This document shows positions 1 through 9,751 of a stretch of 64,000 bases of DNA, one piece after another; within the stretch, counting starts at the first letter, position 1; every line of letters begins with the position of its first letter. The translations under genes and the position numbers were made by a program. Source of the stretch: Erythrobacter sp. QSSC1-22B (GTDB lineage: Bacteria > Pseudomonadota > Alphaproteobacteria > Sphingomonadales > Sphingomonadaceae); contig NZ_LZRP01000004.1 in NCBI RefSeq assembly GCF_001678665.1, positions 186,001 through 250,000 on the forward strand. The letters run 5' to 3'. The notes under the pieces are model-generated. The model saw nothing but the letters and a program-made list of their open reading frames with translations. It ran no database searches and was not told the origin of the DNA.

Positions 1-1
1 C

Positions 2-1669
2 ATCGCTGCGGCCAAGGCAAGCGGCGCCGGGGCGATCCATCCGGGCTATGGCTTCCTGTCGGAGAACGCGCAGTTCGCGCAAAGCGTGATCGATGCGGGG
101 CTGATCTGGGTCGGGCCGAAACCCGCCAGCATCAGCGCCATGGGGCTCAAGGACGCCGCCAAGAAGCTGATGCGCGCCGCCGGGGTGCCGGTGACACCGG
201 GCTACGAGGGCGAGGACCAGTCGGTCGAACGGCTGGCGAAAGAGGCCGAGGCGATCGGCTATCCGGTGCTGATCAAGGCGGTCGCGGGTGGTGGCGGCAA
301 GGGGATGCGCAAGGTCGACGACCCCGCCACCTTCGCCGAACTGCTCGACAGTTGCCGCCGCGAGGCCAAGGCCAGCTTCTCCAACGACGAGGTGCTGCTG
401 GAAAAATGGATCACCGCACCGCGCCATATCGAGGTGCAGGTGTTCGGCGATAGCCACGGCAATGTCGTCCACCTGTTCGAGCGCGACTGCTCGCTCCAGC
501 GGCGCCACCAGAAGGTCATCGAGGAAGCCCCCGCCCCCGGCATGGACGAGGACACCCGCGCCGCGATCTGCGCCGCCGCGGTTCGCGCCGCGAAAGCGGT
601 CGACTACGAGAGCGCGGGCACGATCGAATTCATCGCCGACGCCTCGGATGGCCTGCGCGCCGATCGCATTTTCTTCATGGAAATGAACACCCGCCTGCAG
701 GTCGAGCATCCGGTGACCGAGGAAATCACCGGGGTCGATCTGGTCGAGTGGCAGCTGCTGGTCGCGAGCGGCGAGCCGATCCCGCTGGCGCAGGACGAGC
801 TTTCGATCCAGGGCCACGCCATCGAGGCGCGGCTCTATGCCGAGGACCCGGCCAGGGGCTTCCTGCCCAGCACCGGGCGGCTCGACCATCTCGATCTGGG
901 CCGTTCGGGACGGATCGAAACCGGGGTCGAGCAAGGCGATACGATCTCGCCCTTCTACGACCCGATGGTCGCCAAGCTGGTCGCCTGGGGGGAAACCCGC
1001 GACGATGCCATCGACACGCTGCTGGCGATGGCCGACGGCGTCGAGATCTGGCCGGTGCGCACCAACGCCGCATTCCTCGCCAACGCGCTGGGCGACGACG
1101 ATTTCGCCGCCGCGCGGCTCGACACGGGGTTCATTGAACGCAAGGGCGAGGCGCTGATCGCCGATGGCGAGACCGACTCCTCGGTCCGCGCCGCCGCCGC
1201 TGAGCTCGTGCTGCTCGCAGCCGGAGCCTACCGCGATCCGCTGGCGGGCTTTCGGCTCAACCGTGCCCCCCGCTTGTCGGTCGCGCTGACCCGCGACGGC
1301 GAAACGCAGGTCGTCGATCCCGCCGGACAGGCACCGTTCGAACCGCTCACCGGCTTTGCCGATGCCGACCGGGTGGTGGTGTTCCACGAAGGCCAGGCGC
1401 ATGAATTCGGGCTGGCGACGCGCGGCTCCGGAGCAGCCGCGGCGGGCGATGGCGCGATCATCGCCCCCATGCCGGGCAAGGTCATCGCGGTCGATGTCGC
1501 CGAGGGCGATGCGGTGAAGAAGGGCGACCGGCTCATGGTGCTCGAGGCGATGAAGATGGAACACGCGCTCACCGCGCCCTTCGATGGCACGGTCACCGCG
1601 CTGTCCGCCAGCGAGGGCGGGCAGGTGCAGGTCGATGCCGTGCTGGCGGTGGTCGAACCGGCGGAGTGA
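2..1669 (+). CDS. Acyl-CoA carboxylase biotin-containing alpha subunit (methylcrotonyl/propionyl type), 5'-truncated by window
   Basis: The frame is open from the first bases, so the start lies upstream; 555 residues are visible. They begin in the biotin-carboxylase N-terminal domain (HPGYGFLSEN) and continue through the ATP-grasp domain with its glycine-rich loop (AGGGGKGM, about 285-306) and the biotin-carboxylase C-terminal domain. The protein ends in a biotinyl domain whose EAMKMEH motif (1543-1563) carries the lysine that is biotinylated. In this family the subunit carboxylates biotin with ATP and bicarbonate and hands the carboxyl group to a beta subunit, which must lie outside the window. 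AMKMEH is more usual in methylcrotonyl-CoA carboxylase (leucine degradation) than in propionyl-CoA carboxylase, but this is not decisive. Confidence 0.93.
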   Translation: MAAAKASGAGAIHPGYGFLSENAQFAQSVIDAGLIWVGPKPASISAMGLKDAAKKLMRAAGVPVTPGYEGEDQSVERLAKEAEAIGYPVLIKAVAGGGGKGMRKVDDPATFAELLDSCRREAKASFSNDEVLLEKWITAPRHIEVQVFGDSHGNVVHLFERDCSLQRRHQKVIEEAPAPGMDEDTRAAICAAAVRAAKAVDYESAGTIEFIADASDGLRADRIFFMEMNTRLQVEHPVTEEITGVDLVEWQLLVASGEPIPLAQDELSIQGHAIEARLYAEDPARGFLPSTGRLDHLDLGRSGRIETGVEQGDTISPFYDPMVAKLVAWGETRDDAIDTLLAMADGVEIWPVRTNAAFLANALGDDDFAAARLDTGFIERKGEALIADGETDSSVRAAAAELVLLAAGAYRDPLAGFRLNRAPRLSVALTRDGETQVVDPAGQAPFEPLTGFADADRVVVFHEGQAHEFGLATRGSGAAAAGDGAIIAPMPGKVIAVDVAEGDAVKKGDRLMVLEAMKMEHALTAPFDGTVTALSASEGGQVQVDAVLAVVEPAE

Positions 1670-1757
1670 TCCCGTCCTCACCGGTCGGTTAAACCCCGCT
1701 GGACGGCACAATTGTTCATGCTATGTTCCCCATATCGCGAGTCGCCCGGAGGATGGC

Positions 1758-2393
1758 ATGGCCGAACTGATTTTCTATACCAATCCGATGTCGCGCGGGC
1801 AGATCGCCCGCTGGATGATCGAGGAGACCGGCGCGCCCTACGAGCAGCGCCTGGTCGAGTATGGCGAGGCGATGAAGGGACCGGAGTATCGTTCGGTCAA
1901 CCCGATGGGCAAGGTGCCCGCCATCGTCCACGACGGCAGGACCGTGACCGAATGCGCCGCGATCTGTGCCTATCTTGCCGAGGCCTTTCCCGAGGCCGGC
2001 CTGGCCCCGATCGCAGCCGAGCGCGCCGACTATTACCGCTGGCTGTTCTTCGCCGCGGGCCCGCTCGAACAGGCGATCATCAACCGCTCGATGGGCTGGG
2101 AAGCGCCGGAAGATAAACAGGCGATGCTGGGCTATGGCCAGTTCGAGCTGGTGGTCGATGTGCTGGCGGGCTGGCTGGATAACCATGACTACGTCTGCGG
2201 CGAGCGCTTCACCGCCGCTGATGTCTATGTCGGCGCGCAGGTCGACTGGGGGCTGGCGTTCGGCTCGCTCCCCGCGAACCCCGCCTTCGAGGCCTATGCA
2301 GCCCGGCTGCGCGAACGCCCGGCGTATCTACGCGCCAAGGCCATCGACAACGAATTGATCGCGGCGGCGCAGGCGGCCAGCACGGACGCCTGA
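1758..2393 (+). CDS. Glutathione S-transferase family protein
   Basis: 211 residues. The N-terminal thioredoxin-like half has YTNPMSRG, with the Ser of SRG in the usual activating position, and the cis-proline motif KVPAIV followed by the glutathione-binding TECAAI segment. The C-terminal half is the all-helical GST domain. Expected activity is conjugation or reduction using glutathione in the cytoplasm; the substrate is not predictable. The ATG at 1758 is chosen because CGGAGGA lies just upstream at 1747-1753; the open frame extends further upstream without GST similarity. It starts 88 bp after the carboxylase gene and may be co-transcribed with it. Confidence 0.88.
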   Translation: MAELIFYTNPMSRGQIARWMIEETGAPYEQRLVEYGEAMKGPEYRSVNPMGKVPAIVHDGRTVTECAAICAYLAEAFPEAGLAPIAAERADYYRWLFFAAGPLEQAIINRSMGWEAPEDKQAMLGYGQFELVVDVLAGWLDNHDYVCGERFTAADVYVGAQVDWGLAFGSLPANPAFEAYAARLRERPAYLRAKAIDNELIAAAQAASTDA

Positions 2394-2672
2394 GCGCGGC
2401 CCGCAAGCGCGGATCGGACCCCTGCCTCGCTCGTAGGATTGCGCGTCCCTTCCCGGCTCACGGGCTCGATCCGGCGCTCGCCTGGCGGCCCCCAACCGGG
2501 CGACAAAAACAGTTGAAGCCAAAGCGGCGCCTTTGCTGTATAGGCCCGCCCCCAGAACAAGGCGATGGACCGTGCGGCAGTGGCTGCGCTGGCCGAAGCC
2601 TGTGCGCTTCGCCGCAAAATCCCTCAATCCTGCCTGTCGCCCCGCGCGGCCTGGCCCATCCCCGTGAGCATC

Positions 2673-4514
2673 ATGACCTTTTCCAATCTTCCGCCAGTCC
2701 TGGCCACCGCGCTCGCCGAGCGCGGTTATGAAAAACCCACCGAAGTCCAGGCCGCCGTGCTGGCGCCCGAGGCCGCGGGCCGCGATCTGGTGGTTTCCGC
2801 GCAAACCGGTTCGGGCAAGACCGTCGCCTTCGGGCTCTCGCTGGCGGCGCAGTTGCTCGAGCGCTTCAACCAGGCGACCGAACTGCCGCTGGTGCTGGTG
2901 ATCGCGCCGACCCGCGAACTCGCGCTGCAGGTCAGCCGCGAGCTTGCCTGGCTCTACGCCGGGACCGGGGCGCGGATCGCGACCTGCGTCGGCGGGATGG
3001 ACGCTTCCAAGGAACGCCGCGCGCTGCGCAATGGTGCGCATATCGTCGTCGGCACGCCCGGCCGGTTGCGCGATCACCTCGAGCGCGGCCCGCTCGACCT
3101 GTCGCAGCTCCACACCGCGGTGCTCGACGAGGCCGACGAGATGCTCGACATGGGCTTCCGCGAAGACCTCGAGGAAATCCTCGACGCGACCCCCGCCGGG
3201 CGCCGCACACTGCTGTTCTCCGCGACCATGCCCCAGCAGATCGTCACGCTGGCCAAGCGCTACCAGCAGGACGCGCTGCGCATCGCCACCGCGGGCGACA
3301 AGCGCGGGCATGGCGACATTGCCTTCCAGGCGGTGACCGTGTCGCCCGCCGAAATCGAGGCCGCGACGATCAATCTGCTGCGCTACCACGAGGCCGAAAC
3401 CGCGATCCTGTTCTGCGCCACGCGCGACAGCGTCCGCCGCTTGCACGCCACGCTGCAGGAGCGCGGCTTCGGGGTGGTCGCGCTGTCGGGCGAGCATTCG
3501 CAATCCGAACGCAACCAGGCCATGCAGGCGCTGCGCGACCGCCGCGCACGGGTCTGCGTCGCCACCGATGTCGCCTCGCGCGGGATCGATCTGCCCAGTG
3601 TCAGCCTGGTGATTCACGTCGAAATCCCGCGCGATGCGGAGACGCTCCAGCACCGTTCGGGCCGCACCGGCCGCGCGGGCAAGAAGGGCACCGCAGTGCT
3701 CATCGTCCCCTACCCGCGTCGCAAGCGCATCGAATCCATGCTCCGCGGCGCCAAGATCGACGCCCAGTGGATCGATGCCCCCACGCCCGAGAGCATCCGC
3801 GCGCAGGATCGCGAGCGTCTGATCGGGGCCATGCTCGCTCCCGCCGAATTCGACGACGAGGATCGCGCGCTGGCACAGCGGCTGATGAGCGAGCGTTCCC
3901 CTGAGGACATCGCCGCCGCGCTGGTCCGCGCGCATCGCGCCGCGATGCCGCAGCCCGAGGAAATGATCGAGAACACCCCCGAAGCGCGTCAGGCCGCGCA
4001 GAAGGAGCGCCATCGCCCCGGGTTCGAGGACACGGTGTGGTTCAAGATGGATATCGGCCGCAGCCAGAACGCCGATCCGCGCTGGATCCTGCCGCTGCTG
4101 TGCCGCCGCGGCCATATCACCCGCAACGAGGTCGGCGCGATCCGCATCGGCGGCAACGAGACCCATTTCCAGGTCCCGCGCGCCATTTCCGAGCGCTTCG
4201 CCGAATCGATCCAGCGCACCGCCAATGGCGACAGCGAGGAAGACGGCGTCAACATCGAACCCTCCGAAGCGCCGCGTGAATCCGCGCGTGTCCATCGCAC
4301 CGCGGGCGCCAAGCCCGCCAAGCCGCACCACCGCGGCAAGAAGCCCAATTCGGGCGGCTTCGGCGGCGGCGTTGGTGGCGGAGGTGGCGGAGGTGGCTAC
4401 AAGGGCAACAAGCCCGGCGGCGGCGGCTACAAGGGCAACAAGGGTCCACGCCCCACCGGTCCGGTGAAGACCAGCGGCGGCGCCACCATCAAGCCGAGGG
4501 GCAACAAGGACTGA
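2673..4514 (+). CDS. DEAD-box ATP-dependent RNA helicase with DbpA-type RNA-binding domain and Gly-rich tail
   Basis: 613 residues from the ATG at 2673 (an in-frame GTG lies three codons upstream). The helicase core has the Q-motif region, Walker A (AQTGSGKT, about residue 43), PTRELALQ, GTPGRL, DEAD (about residue 152), SAT and HRSGRTGRAG (about 327). Around residues 455-515 is a segment like the DbpA/CsdA RNA-binding domain. The tail is low-complexity, with glycine runs and two copies of a GGGGYKGNK-like unit. This is the architecture of CsdA/DeaD-type helicases, which unwind RNA in ribosome assembly, cold adaptation and mRNA decay. A specific symbol cannot be assigned. Confidence 0.92.
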   Translation: MTFSNLPPVLATALAERGYEKPTEVQAAVLAPEAAGRDLVVSAQTGSGKTVAFGLSLAAQLLERFNQATELPLVLVIAPTRELALQVSRELAWLYAGTGARIATCVGGMDASKERRALRNGAHIVVGTPGRLRDHLERGPLDLSQLHTAVLDEADEMLDMGFREDLEEILDATPAGRRTLLFSATMPQQIVTLAKRYQQDALRIATAGDKRGHGDIAFQAVTVSPAEIEAATINLLRYHEAETAILFCATRDSVRRLHATLQERGFGVVALSGEHSQSERNQAMQALRDRRARVCVATDVASRGIDLPSVSLVIHVEIPRDAETLQHRSGRTGRAGKKGTAVLIVPYPRRKRIESMLRGAKIDAQWIDAPTPESIRAQDRERLIGAMLAPAEFDDEDRALAQRLMSERSPEDIAAALVRAHRAAMPQPEEMIENTPEARQAAQKERHRPGFEDTVWFKMDIGRSQNADPRWILPLLCRRGHITRNEVGAIRIGGNETHFQVPRAISERFAESIQRTANGDSEEDGVNIEPSEAPRESARVHRTAGAKPAKPHHRGKKPNSGGFGGGVGGGGGGGGYKGNKPGGGGYKGNKGPRPTGPVKTSGGATIKPRGNKD

Positions 4515-4519
4515 CTTTC

Positions 4520-4972
4520 GTGAGCCTGCGCGTTCTGGTCGATGCCGACGCCTGCCCGGTGAAGGACGAGATCTACCGGGTCGCCAAGCGGCACGGTGCG
4601 GGGGTGACGGTGGTCAGCAACGCCTGGCTGCGCATCCCCGAGGATCCCTCGGTCGAGCGGGTGGTGGTGAGCGACGGCTTCGACGCCGCCGACGACTGGA
4701 TTGCCGAACACGCGGGCTCCGACAGCGTGGTCGTCACCTCGGACATATTGCTCGCCGGTCGCTGCCTCGAAGCGAGAGCCACGGTGCTGGCACCCAATGG
4801 CAAACCCTTCACCGCCAATTCGATCGGCGGCGCGATCGCGACCCGCGCGCTGATGGCCGATCTGCGCTCGGGCGGCGAACAGCTGGGCGGTCCGCCACCC
4901 TTCGCCAAAGCCGATCGCTCGAACTTCCTCCAGGCGCTCGACCAGGCGATCGTCCGGCTCGCCCGACGCTGA
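4520..4972 (+). CDS. YaiI/YqxD family protein (UPF0178, DUF188)
   Basis: 150 residues starting at GTG 4520, five bases after the helicase stop, so probably co-transcribed with it. The N-terminus VLVDADACPVKDEI is the family signature, followed by VTSDILLA and the C-terminal GGPPPF and RSNF segments. Length matches the family. The fold is PIN/NYN-nuclease-like and the conserved aspartates suggest metal binding, but no biochemical role is established. Adjacency to an RNA helicase is compatible with RNA metabolism, which is inference only. Confidence 0.88.
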   Translation: MSLRVLVDADACPVKDEIYRVAKRHGAGVTVVSNAWLRIPEDPSVERVVVSDGFDAADDWIAEHAGSDSVVVTSDILLAGRCLEARATVLAPNGKPFTANSIGGAIATRALMADLRSGGEQLGGPPPFAKADRSNFLQALDQAIVRLARR

Positions 4973-4986
4973 TCACCGAGGGCCGA

Positions 4987-5193
4987 TCAGTCCGATTTCT
5001 TCGGCGTTACCCAGATATCGACCTGCGCCGCGAACTTGCCCGGCGCGGGCTTGCCGACATCGATCCGCTCGGCGGTAACCAGCTCGCCGCTGGTGAGATT
5101 GAAGCTCGCCCAGGGCTTGGGCATCCGCCCGAATGTCATCGTCTGGATGGGCCGCCCGGTGGCGGTGTTCATGATCGTTGCGGTTATGGCCAT
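4987..5193 (-). CDS. Small hypothetical protein (68 aa)
   Basis: Starts MAITATIMNTATGRP at 5193 and ends in a lysine-rich VTPKKSD tail. It has no signal peptide or membrane segment. It looks like a compact beta-rich cytosolic protein. It is convergent with the YaiI gene, and its start lies about 80 bp from the stop of the outer-membrane efflux gene. No family is recognised. Support is from codon pattern and an ordinary protein-like composition; the frame also extends upstream to 5250, but that part is arginine-rich and unconvincing. Confidence 0.55.
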   Translation of the reverse strand: MAITATIMNTATGRPIQTMTFGRMPKPWASFNLTSGELVTAERIDVGKPAPGKFAAQVDIWVTPKKSD

Positions 5194-5270
5194 GCGCAAG
5201 CCTGTGCGAGCGCGCGAGCCACCTGTCCATCGCGGAAATAGTCTCGTCAACAGTGGCAGGCGTCGGCCGA

Positions 5271-6650
5271 TCAGCTCTCTTCGGGCAGCTGCGCATTGCG
5301 CCCATAACCGTCCGAGCCCACCGCCGCATGGAACGCCACAAAGGAGCTCGAAAGCGCCGCCTCGCTGTCGATCAGCGACTGGCGGCTGGCGATCAGCTGA
5401 CGCTGCGCGTCGAGCACGTCGAACAGCGAGGCCAGCCCTTCGCGGTAGAGCGCGTTGGATTGCGACAGCGCGGTCTCGCTCTGCTCGATCGCCTCGACCA
5501 GCGCGGCGTTGCGCTGGCGATAGGCGTCGATGGCCACCAGCGCGTTCTCGACTTCGCCCAGCGCATTGAGGAAGATGCCACGGTATTCGGCCATCCGCGC
5601 ATCGGCCAGCGCCTCCGCCGCCTCGATCTCCGCACGGCGCCGTCCGCCATCGAACAGCGGCAGGTCGATGGCGGCACCCAGCGTCAGCAGGAAGTCGGAA
5701 AACAGCCCGGTCAACGACCCGTCGCCGATCGCCAGGCTTCCGGGGATCGTCAGCGAGGGCAGCAGGTCGGCACGCTCGATCCCGATTTCGGCAGCGGCGC
5801 GCACCAGCCGCGCTTCGGCGGCGAGGATGTCGGTCCGGCGGCGCAGCAAATCGGCGGGAGTCCCGGCCGCTGGCCCCATGGCAAAATCGGGAATCCCCCC
5901 CGTATCGCGCGCCGGGGGCGGCGCGAAGGTGCCGGGCGGTTCGGCGATAAGCACCGCCAGGGTATTCGCCGCATTCGCGCGCGCGATGGCGACCAGCCCG
6001 CGGCGGGCGCGGGTCTGTGCCAGATCGGCGGCGGCGCGGCGGACATCGAGATTGGCGGACAGCCCCGCCTCGAAGCGCAGCGTGACGATCCGCAGCGTCT
6101 GTTCCTGCAGATCGGTGGATTCATCCACCAGCTCGAGCTGCGCGCCGCTGCGGCGGTATTCGAGATACTGGCTGGCGATCGCCGCGGCGACGAGCCGGCG
6201 CTGGTCAGCCACCAGATAGTCCGCCTCGGCGTAATCGGCGGCGGCCGCGCGGATTTCGGCGGCCAGCCTGCCGTTCAGATCGGGATTGAACAGGCCGAAT
6301 AGCCCGCCCGATGCCAGCGCATCATTATCGCTGCCCAGCACCACCCCGGCATCGCCCGCCCCGTCGAGCGACGGCAACCGGTCCGAACGTTCGGCACGCA
6401 GCAGGGCTTCGGCGGCGCGCAACCGGTCGGCGCCGGCCTCGACATCGAGATTGGCGGCCAGCCCGCGTTCTATCAGGGTATCGAGCACCGGATCGTTGAA
6501 ACCGCGCCACCAGTCCTGCTCCAGCCCCGAAGGCGGAAGGTCGGTGGCGTAGCTTCCGGGGGCAAACACCGGCGGCGCGACCGGCTCGGGTGCCACCGTC
6601 GCGCAACCGCCAAGCAGCATCATGCCGACAAGAAACGGAGCCAGCCGCAT
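5271..6650 (-). CDS. Outer-membrane efflux channel lipoprotein (OprM/NodT family)
   Basis: 459 residues. A lipoprotein signal peptide ends in the lipobox LLGGC (Cys16), followed by a proline-rich linker and two repeats typical of TolC/OprM-type channels. It forms the outer-membrane exit duct for the RND pump encoded upstream. Its ATG overlaps the pump stop as TGATG at 6648-6652, so translation is coupled. It is the last gene of the adaptor-pump-channel operon. Substrate is unknown. Confidence 0.92.
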   Translation of the reverse strand: MRLAPFLVGMMLLGGCATVAPEPVAPPVFAPGSYATDLPPSGLEQDWWRGFNDPVLDTLIERGLAANLDVEAGADRLRAAEALLRAERSDRLPSLDGAGDAGVVLGSDNDALASGGLFGLFNPDLNGRLAAEIRAAAADYAEADYLVADQRRLVAAAIASQYLEYRRSGAQLELVDESTDLQEQTLRIVTLRFEAGLSANLDVRRAAADLAQTRARRGLVAIARANAANTLAVLIAEPPGTFAPPPARDTGGIPDFAMGPAAGTPADLLRRRTDILAAEARLVRAAAEIGIERADLLPSLTIPGSLAIGDGSLTGLFSDFLLTLGAAIDLPLFDGGRRRAEIEAAEALADARMAEYRGIFLNALGEVENALVAIDAYRQRNAALVEAIEQSETALSQSNALYREGLASLFDVLDAQRQLIASRQSLIDSEAALSSSFVAFHAAVGSDGYGRNAQLPEES

Positions 6651-9600
6651 CAGGCGGGTGCCATCGTCATGTCTTCGTCGACGCCCTCGATCTCCTCGCG
6701 CAGCCGCTCGAGATCGACGGTACGCGGCTTGCCGTATTGCGCGACCGCAAGATAGATCACCGGGGTGAGGAACAGCGTGAACACGCCGGCCAGCCCGAGC
6801 CCGCCGAAGATCACCCAGCCGATCGACTGGCGCGCTTCGGAGCCCGCGCCGCTAGCGAGGATCAGCGGCACCGCACCGAGCACGGTCGAGATCAGCGTCA
6901 TCGCGATCGGGCGCAGGCGGATCGCCGCGGCCTCTTCCGCCGCCTCGCGAACGCTGCGACCTTGGTGGCGCAACTGATCGGCGAATTCGACCATCAGGAT
7001 ACCGTTCTTGGCCATCAGCCCGATCAGCATCACCAGCCCGATCTGCGAATAGATGTTGAGCGATATGCCCGACAGGAACAGCGCGAACACCGCTGCCGCC
7101 AGCGCGAAGGGCACAGTCATCAGCACCACCAGCGCGCTGGTCAGGCTTTCGAACTGGGCCACCAGCACGAGGAAGATGATCACCAGCGCGAAGAAATAGG
7201 TGAGGAGCAGATCATTCGAGGTTTCCTCGAGGCTTTCGGCATCGCCTTGCAACAGCATATCGATATCGGGCGCGACGCTGTCGACCGCCAGCCGCTCGAT
7301 CTCGTCCACCGCGTCGCGCAGCGGGGTCCCAGCCGCGATATTGGCGCTGACCTCGATCGCGCGGCGCTGCGCGGTGCGGTTGAGTTCGGCGGCGATCCCC
7401 TGCTCCTCGATCGTGGTGACGGTCGACAGCGGGATCAGCGTATCGCCGGTGCCACGGACGTAGAGATTGCGCAGGTCGTTGGGGTTGGTGACCGCAACCG
7501 CCTCGGCGGTCAGGAAGATCGGCACCGCCTGATCGCCGACGTTGAGATCGACCAGATCGTCGCCGCCGACCATGGTCCGCAACGTCTGCGCAAGATCGTC
7601 GAGATCGACCCCGAGGTCGGAGGCGCGCTGGCGGTCGACCCGGACCGAGAGCTGGGGCTGGGTCGGCTGGTAGGAAATCTCGGCGTTGGAGAGAATGTCC
7701 GACTCGGTATCGATCGCCGCAGCGAGTGCTTGTGCCGATTCGAAGATCACATCGTAATCCACCCCGGTCAGCGCGACCTCGAGCCCTTCGCCTCCGCCAC
7801 CGAAGCTGAGCGTGCCGCGCCCCCTGGCATTGGTGCGTGAGCCGGGAATTTCCTGCAGCGGCGGGTTCAGTTCCTCGACGATCTCGGTCTGGCTGCGGTC
7901 GCGATCGTCCCACTCGGCCAGCTGCGCGGTCACCCGCACGCGGTTGGGATCGTAGCGACCGACAATCGAAAACGTGCTCTGGATCTCGCCGCTGTCGAGA
8001 TAGGGCTGCAGGACGCGTTCGACCTCGTCGAGTTCGCCATCCATAAACGCGATCCCGACCCCGTCCGGCCCGGTCGCATCGATCGTGATGACGCCGCGAT
8101 CCTCGTCGGGGACGAGTTCGTTGTCGAGCTGGAAATAGAGCGTGCCGGCCAGCCCCGCGAGCACGACCGAGACGATCCCCACCAGCCGAGGCCGATCGAG
8201 ACAGCGGTGCAGCTGCTTTTCGTACCAGCCGTTTGCCTTGCTGCCCCATTTGGCGAGCCGACCCGAATCCTGCTTCGCACTGGTGAGGTCGAAGCGCGCG
8301 GCGAGCGCGGGGACGAGTGACAGCGCGACGAAGGAGGAGATGATCACCGCAATGGCGAGCACCAGGCCGAACTCGCGGAACAGCCGTCCGGTCTCCGAAG
8401 GCAGGAAGCCGATCGGGACGAACACCGAGACCAGCACCGCAGTGGTCGCAACCACCGCGAAGAACACCTGCCGCGTCCCCACCACCGCGGCGGCGCGGCG
8501 GCCCAGCCCCTTGTTCTGCAATCGCTGGGCATTTTCCAGGACGACGATGGCGTCGTCGACGATCAGCCCGGTGGCGAGCACCAGCGCCAGCAGGGTGAGC
8601 AGATTGACCGAAAAGCCCATCGCCCAGATCGCCGCGACCACCCCGACCAGCGCCACCGGAATGGTCGCGCTGGGAACGATGGTCGGACGCAGCGCGCGAA
8701 AGAATACCAGCATCGTGCCGATCACCACCGCTATGGTGAACCCCAGCGTGATCAGCACTTCGCGCACCGAGATACGGATGAATTCGGCATCGTCCGAGAC
8801 CACTTCGATACCGAGCCCGTCGAAGCGCTCGTTGATGCGCTCGACCCCGTCGCGGATCGAACTCGAAATCTCGATCGTGTTGGAACTCGCCTGACGGACA
8901 ACGCCGAGCCCGATGATCGGTCGCCCGTCGAGCCGGACGAAATTGGTCGCGTTGGCTGGCGCGAAGCCGGCCCGCGCGACATCGCCGACGCGGGTGTTGC
9001 CCGAGACGATGACATTCTCGATCAGTTGTGGGCTGATCGCGCTCGCCTCGGCGCGCACCACCAGTTCCTGCGCGTCGGAGCGGAACGAGCCGACCGGCAC
9101 GTCGTAAGGCGCCCCCTGAAGCGCGTCGGCGACATCGGTGATGGTCAGCCCGAAGCGATTGAGCCGCGCAGGATCGATCGACACCCGCATCTGCCGGACC
9201 CTGGTGCCGAACTCCTCGATGCTCGCGACGCCTTCGGCGGTGAGCAATTCGGGGATGATGTCGTTCTCAACGATACGGGTCAGCTCGGCCTGGTCGTAGC
9301 GGGTCGAAACCACCGCCAGCGTCATGATCGGTTGCGCATCCTGGTCGGCCTTGACCACATTCACCTGTTCGACCCGGTCGGGCAAATCGCGGGTCACCCG
9401 GCTCACCGCTTCGCGCACATCAGACGCGGCAGTATCGAGATCGATGCCGGGGTTGAACTCGACGCGGATGCGCGAATTGTTCTCCTCACTCGAGGCATCG
9501 ATCTGGCGAACGCCGGAAACGCGCGCGACCGCGTTTTCGAGCACGCTGGTCACTTCGGAATCCATGGTTTTCGGTGCCGCACCCGGCAAATTGGCCGTGA

Positions 9601-9751
9601 CCGAGACGATCGGCCGGTCGACATTGGGAAGTTCGCGCACCTCCACCCCCATGAGCGCGGCGACGCCTGCAATCACGATCAGCAGGTTGAGCACGCCGAT
9701 CAGCAGCGGCCGCTTGACCGCCAGCATGGGAAGATCGGTTCTATTCTCCAT
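6650..9751 (-). CDS. RND multidrug efflux pump, inner-membrane subunit (AcrB/MexB-like, HAE1-type)
   Basis: 1033 residues, the usual size of an HAE-RND transporter, with twelve membrane helices and two large periplasmic loops. The proton-relay aspartates are present in IVDDAIVV (about residues 398-399) and the partner lysine in MAKNGILM (about 918). The start overlaps the end of the adaptor gene by 11 bp. Such pumps export hydrophobic drugs, detergents or metabolites at the expense of the proton gradient. No local regulator gene is adjacent, so substrate and induction cannot be inferred. Confidence 0.95.
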   Translation of the reverse strand: MENRTDLPMLAVKRPLLIGVLNLLIVIAGVAALMGVEVRELPNVDRPIVSVTANLPGAAPKTMDSEVTSVLENAVARVSGVRQIDASSEENNSRIRVEFNPGIDLDTAASDVREAVSRVTRDLPDRVEQVNVVKADQDAQPIMTLAVVSTRYDQAELTRIVENDIIPELLTAEGVASIEEFGTRVRQMRVSIDPARLNRFGLTITDVADALQGAPYDVPVGSFRSDAQELVVRAEASAISPQLIENVIVSGNTRVGDVARAGFAPANATNFVRLDGRPIIGLGVVRQASSNTIEISSSIRDGVERINERFDGLGIEVVSDDAEFIRISVREVLITLGFTIAVVIGTMLVFFRALRPTIVPSATIPVALVGVVAAIWAMGFSVNLLTLLALVLATGLIVDDAIVVLENAQRLQNKGLGRRAAAVVGTRQVFFAVVATTAVLVSVFVPIGFLPSETGRLFREFGLVLAIAVIISSFVALSLVPALAARFDLTSAKQDSGRLAKWGSKANGWYEKQLHRCLDRPRLVGIVSVVLAGLAGTLYFQLDNELVPDEDRGVITIDATGPDGVGIAFMDGELDEVERVLQPYLDSGEIQSTFSIVGRYDPNRVRVTAQLAEWDDRDRSQTEIVEELNPPLQEIPGSRTNARGRGTLSFGGGGEGLEVALTGVDYDVIFESAQALAAAIDTESDILSNAEISYQPTQPQLSVRVDRQRASDLGVDLDDLAQTLRTMVGGDDLVDLNVGDQAVPIFLTAEAVAVTNPNDLRNLYVRGTGDTLIPLSTVTTIEEQGIAAELNRTAQRRAIEVSANIAAGTPLRDAVDEIERLAVDSVAPDIDMLLQGDAESLEETSNDLLLTYFFALVIIFLVLVAQFESLTSALVVLMTVPFALAAAVFALFLSGISLNIYSQIGLVMLIGLMAKNGILMVEFADQLRHQGRSVREAAEEAAAIRLRPIAMTLISTVLGAVPLILASGAGSEARQSIGWVIFGGLGLAGVFTLFLTPVIYLAVAQYGKPRTVDLERLREEIEGVDEDMTMAPA

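Noticed and set aside
2328..4331. Long minus-strand open frame opposite the helicase gene
   Set aside because: Composition is a GC-rich antisense shadow; the plus-strand frame has all helicase motifs.
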